Shown in pieces: positions 61,892-64,000 of a stretch of DNA of 64,000 nucleotides; positions within the stretch are counted from its first letter, which is position 1, and the number at the start of each line of letters is the position of its first letter. The stretch is from Secundilactobacillus mixtipabuli (GTDB lineage: Bacteria > Bacillota > Bacilli > Lactobacillales > Lactobacillaceae). The position numbers and the translations under genes are program-made. The notes under the pieces were generated by a model. That model was not told the origin of the DNA, did not search any database, and was given only the letters and a program-made list of their open reading frames with translations. Location of the stretch: NCBI RefSeq assembly GCF_002217925.1, contig NZ_BCMF01000005.1, positions 124,001 through 188,000 on the forward strand. Reading direction: 5' to 3'.

Positions 61892-61940
61892 TTTGACTAA
61901 TGTTGACTTTCATTATACGAATGTTTGGTGAAAATGCAAA
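61892..61940 (-). promoter_or_regulatory. ctsR-clpC promoter with CtsR operator
   Basis: On the minus strand TTTGCA and TATAAT with 17-bp spacing; directly downstream (61892-61908) lies AGTCAACATTAGTCAAA, two heptads separated by three bases, close to the CtsR consensus (A/G)GTCAAANAN(A/G)GTCAAA. Binding here would block transcription. Confidence 0.87.
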
Positions 61941-62014
61941 GGTTTAAACTTTAATTTATCGCCTGAATTGCTAAATTCATTCAATTCGAAAAATTTTCTT
62001 CCTATAATAAGGCC

Positions 62015-62130
62015 TTTGACGTCTGACAACTAATATTCCAGATTATTAATTGCACACTTCTATTATAAAGCATTCGTCAACAAAACTCCCGTTTAAGCAC
62101 TACATGGGAGTTGGAATATCTGGCGTCAAA
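62015..62130. repeat. Interrupted 116-bp inverted repeat of unknown role
   Basis: Three nested complementary pairs: TTTGACG/CGTCAAA (62015-62021 and 62124-62130), ATATTCCA/TGGAATAT (62033-62040 and 62112-62119), AACTCCC/GGGAGTT (62084-62090 and 62106-62112). On the plus strand a TATAAT stands just before it (62003). It may be a small structured RNA or a decayed miniature element. No gene lies in 61941-62153. Confidence 0.35.
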
Positions 62131-62153
62131 CACGATTGAAGGAATAATGAGTA

Positions 62154-62186
62154 CAAAAAAAGAGATTATCATTTCTGATAATCTCT
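62154..62186 (-). terminator. Terminator of the tRNA operon
   Basis: Perfect stem AGAGATTATCA/TGATAATCTCT with a four-base loop and seven T on the minus strand, 18 bp after the last tRNA. Confidence 0.9.
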
Positions 62187-62203
62187 AGGCGTTCGGTCGA
62201 TGA

Positions 62204-62277
62204 TCGGGAAAACAGGATTTGAACCTGCGACCCCTACGTCCCGAACGTAGTGCTCTACCAAGCTGAGCTACTTCCCG
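62204..62277 (-). tRNA. tRNA-Pro(CGG)
   Basis: Cloverleaf with acceptor CGGGAAG, anticodon stem CTACG/CGTAG and loop TTCGGGA (anticodon CGG), T-loop GGTTCAAATCC. CCA is not encoded. Last of eight tandem tRNAs. Confidence 0.95.
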
Positions 62278-62303
62278 TTTGTTGTAGTTGAAAGCAACAA
62301 AAA

Positions 62304-62377
62304 TGCACCCAGTAGGAGTCGAACCTACAACCTTCTGATTCGTAGTCAGACACTCTATCCAGTTGCGCTATGGGTGC
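62304..62377 (-). tRNA. tRNA-Arg(ACG)
   Basis: Acceptor GCACCCA/TGGGTGC, anticodon loop CTACGAA (ACG; A34 becomes inosine through TadA), T-arm GTAGGTTCGACTCCTAC. Confidence 0.96.
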
Positions 62378-62398
62378 AAAATAATATTAAGTTGAAAA

Positions 62399-62484
62399 TG
62401 CCGAGGACCGGGATCGAACCGGTACGGTCATCACTGACCGCAGGATTTTAAGTCCTGTGCGTCTGCCAATTCCGCCACCCCGGC
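62399..62484 (-). tRNA. tRNA-Leu(TAA)
   Basis: 86-nt type II tRNA with a long variable arm (CGGTCAGTGATGACCG); acceptor GCCGGGG, anticodon loop CTTAAAA (TAA). Confidence 0.96.
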
Positions 62485-62500
62485 AGGAACAAACGTGAAA

Positions 62501-62572
62501 AGCGGAAGACGGGATTCGAACCCGCGACCCCCACCATGGCAAGGTGATGTTCTACCACTGAACTACTTCCGC
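62501..62572 (-). tRNA. tRNA-Gly(GCC)
   Basis: Acceptor GCGGAAG/CTTCCGC, anticodon loop TTGCCAT (GCC), T-arm CGGGTTCGAATCCCG. Confidence 0.96.
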
Positions 62573-62576
62573 ACAA

Positions 62577-62649
62577 TGCCGACTAGAGGATTCGAACCTC
62601 CGACCTCCTCATTACTAGTGAGATGCTCTGCCAACTGAGCTAAGTCGGC
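62577..62649 (-). tRNA. tRNA-Thr(AGT)
   Basis: Acceptor GCCGACT/AGTCGGC, anticodon stem TCTCA/TGAGG, loop CTAGTAA (anticodon AGT), T-arm GAGGTTCGAATCCTC. An A at position 34 outside tRNA-Arg is uncommon in bacteria. Confidence 0.95.
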
Positions 62650-62676
62650 GAAAGTGTTATTGCTTATTTAATTAAA

Positions 62677-62758
62677 TGCGGGTGAAGGGACTCGAACCCC
62701 CACGTCGTAAGACACTAGAACCTAAATCTAGCGCGTCTGCCAGTTCCGCCACACCCGC
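62677..62758 (-). tRNA. tRNA-Leu(TAG)
   Basis: 82-nt type II tRNA with a long variable arm; acceptor GCGGGTG, anticodon loop TTTAGGT (TAG) in stem CTAGA/TCTAG. Confidence 0.96.
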
Positions 62759-62776
62759 ATGGTGATACTGGTTAAA

Positions 62777-62849
62777 TGAGCCGTGACAGTCTCGAACTGT
62801 CGACCCTCTGATTAAAAGTCAGATGCTCTACCAACTGAGCTAACGGCTC
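62777..62849 (-). tRNA. tRNA-Lys(TTT)
   Basis: Acceptor GAGCCGT/ACGGCTC, anticodon loop CTTTTAA (TTT) in stem TCTGA/TCAGA. Confidence 0.97.
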
Positions 62850-62851
62850 AA

Positions 62852-62924
62852 TGGAGGATACAGGGCTCGAACCTGTGACCCTCTGCTTGTAAGGCAGACG
62901 CTCTCCCAACTGAGCTAATCCTCC
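62852..62924 (-). tRNA. tRNA-Val(TAC)
   Basis: Acceptor GGAGGAT/ATCCTCC, anticodon loop CTTACAA (TAC) in stem TCTGC/GCAGA. First gene of the cluster. Confidence 0.97.
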
Positions 62925-62975
62925 ATCATGATGCCCAAAAGGTGAACAATTACGATCGACCTCTTTGAAACAACT

Positions 62976-63009
62976 ATTATAGTTTATCATCCAGCGTTTT
63001 CGCTGTCAA
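62976..63009 (-). promoter_or_regulatory. tRNA operon promoter
   Basis: On the minus strand TTGACA with TAAACT at 17 bp, overlapped by TATAAT five bases further on. About 60 bp before tRNA-Val. The GCG...CGC hairpin-like spacer is unusual. Confidence 0.7.
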
Positions 63010-63296
63010 CAACTTTTTTCAAGTTGATGAATAGTTATTCAGAGCAAAGTTTCGTGTTTCTCAACTGCAAGAACTATATTACACGTCTTTTCAAAAAAAA
63101 GCTACCCCCTTTTTGAAATTTCTTCAAACTATTTTAGAACGTGGATTAGTTGCTCTCAATTCTTCCCAAGCCAACATGATATTTTCTCCCAAAAACGATT
63201 TTTATGAGCGTTATTATTTGTAAATTTGTTCAACAAATCAATGAATAAGTTATCTTTTTAGCTTCATAAACATGTATTTATTCGGTTAAATGCAAT
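63010..63296. other. AT-rich intergenic stretch, no gene seen
   Basis: Between the tRNA promoter and the serS terminator. Poly-A/T tracts are frequent, no reading frame with a ribosome binding site and no RNA gene was recognised. An AT-rich UP element for the tRNA promoter may lie at its left end. Confidence 0.6.
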
Positions 63297-63336
63297 AAAA
63301 AAATGCCCACTCCGGCAATTCACCGAAACAGGCATT
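63297..63336 (-). terminator. serS terminator
   Basis: Interrupted stem AATGCC/GGCATT with inner CGG/CCG, followed on the minus strand by seven T. A second small hairpin (GAGTC/GACTC, about 63359-63377) lies right after the stop. Confidence 0.75.
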
Positions 63337-63382
63337 ACTTGTACTAACTCTAGTGTTGCCGAGTCTTAAAACGGACTCAGGC

Positions 63383-64000
<618 letters not shown>

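Noticed and set aside
62772..62990. Open frame of 72 codons on the minus strand
   Set aside because: It runs through tRNA-Lys and tRNA-Val; the translation is that of tRNA sequence.

Overview
The window is a chromosomal segment of a low-GC Gram-positive bacterium, almost certainly a member of the Lactobacillaceae. The evidence is the gene content and order: ctsR-clpC, rpoBC, the str operon (rpsL-rpsG-fusA), a 29-gene S10/spc/alpha ribosomal operon that lacks map between adk and infA, and ecfA1-ecfA2-ecfT-truA-rplM-rpsI. Strong AGGAGG ribosome binding sites, frequent TTG/GTG starts and a CtsR operator agree. Genus and species cannot be fixed from the sequence alone.

Positions 1-14070 hold an exopolysaccharide/capsule cluster of the Wzx/Wzy type, transcribed leftwards and cut by the window edge. 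A conserved, higher-GC regulatory front (LCP ligase, CpsC, CpsD kinase, CpsB phosphatase, 10.6-14.1 kb) is followed by a very AT-rich variable part: priming sugar-phosphate transferase, four glycosyltransferases, an EpsG-like polymerase, UDP-galactopyranose mutase, a decayed glycosyltransferase, a pyruvyl transferase and a Wzx flippase. Just upstream, glucokinase and GalU can supply glucose-6-P and UDP-glucose.

Positions 16-26 kb are accessory: an unrecognised protein, a CopY-type repressor with a perfect cop box but no copper ATPase beside it, a stand-alone GAPDH, a lipoprotein, a DHA2 drug-efflux protein, a MarR regulator, and a dedicated four-gene ECF transporter (S, T, A, A). The two ATPases of this ECF system carry complementary defects, which predicts one catalytic and one dead ATP site. 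This is the most interesting observation in the window.

Positions 25.7-58 kb are core information processing on the minus strand: rpsI-rplM-truA-ecfT-ecfA2-ecfA1, then rplQ back to rpsJ, fusA-rpsG-rpsL, and rpoC-rpoB. Two plus-strand genes interrupt it: an NDH-2 NADH dehydrogenase with an extra C-terminal membrane domain, and the prepilin peptidase comC. Several leaders and intergenic gaps hold terminator-like hairpins downstream of promoters (rpoB leader, rpsG-fusA gap), suggesting attenuation.

Positions 58-64 kb carry a TetR regulator, clpC, ctsR with its operator, eight tRNA genes (Val, Lys, Leu, Thr, Gly, Leu, Arg, Pro in transcription order) and the C-terminal part of serS, cut by the window end. 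No insertion sequence, prophage, CRISPR array or rRNA gene was seen.
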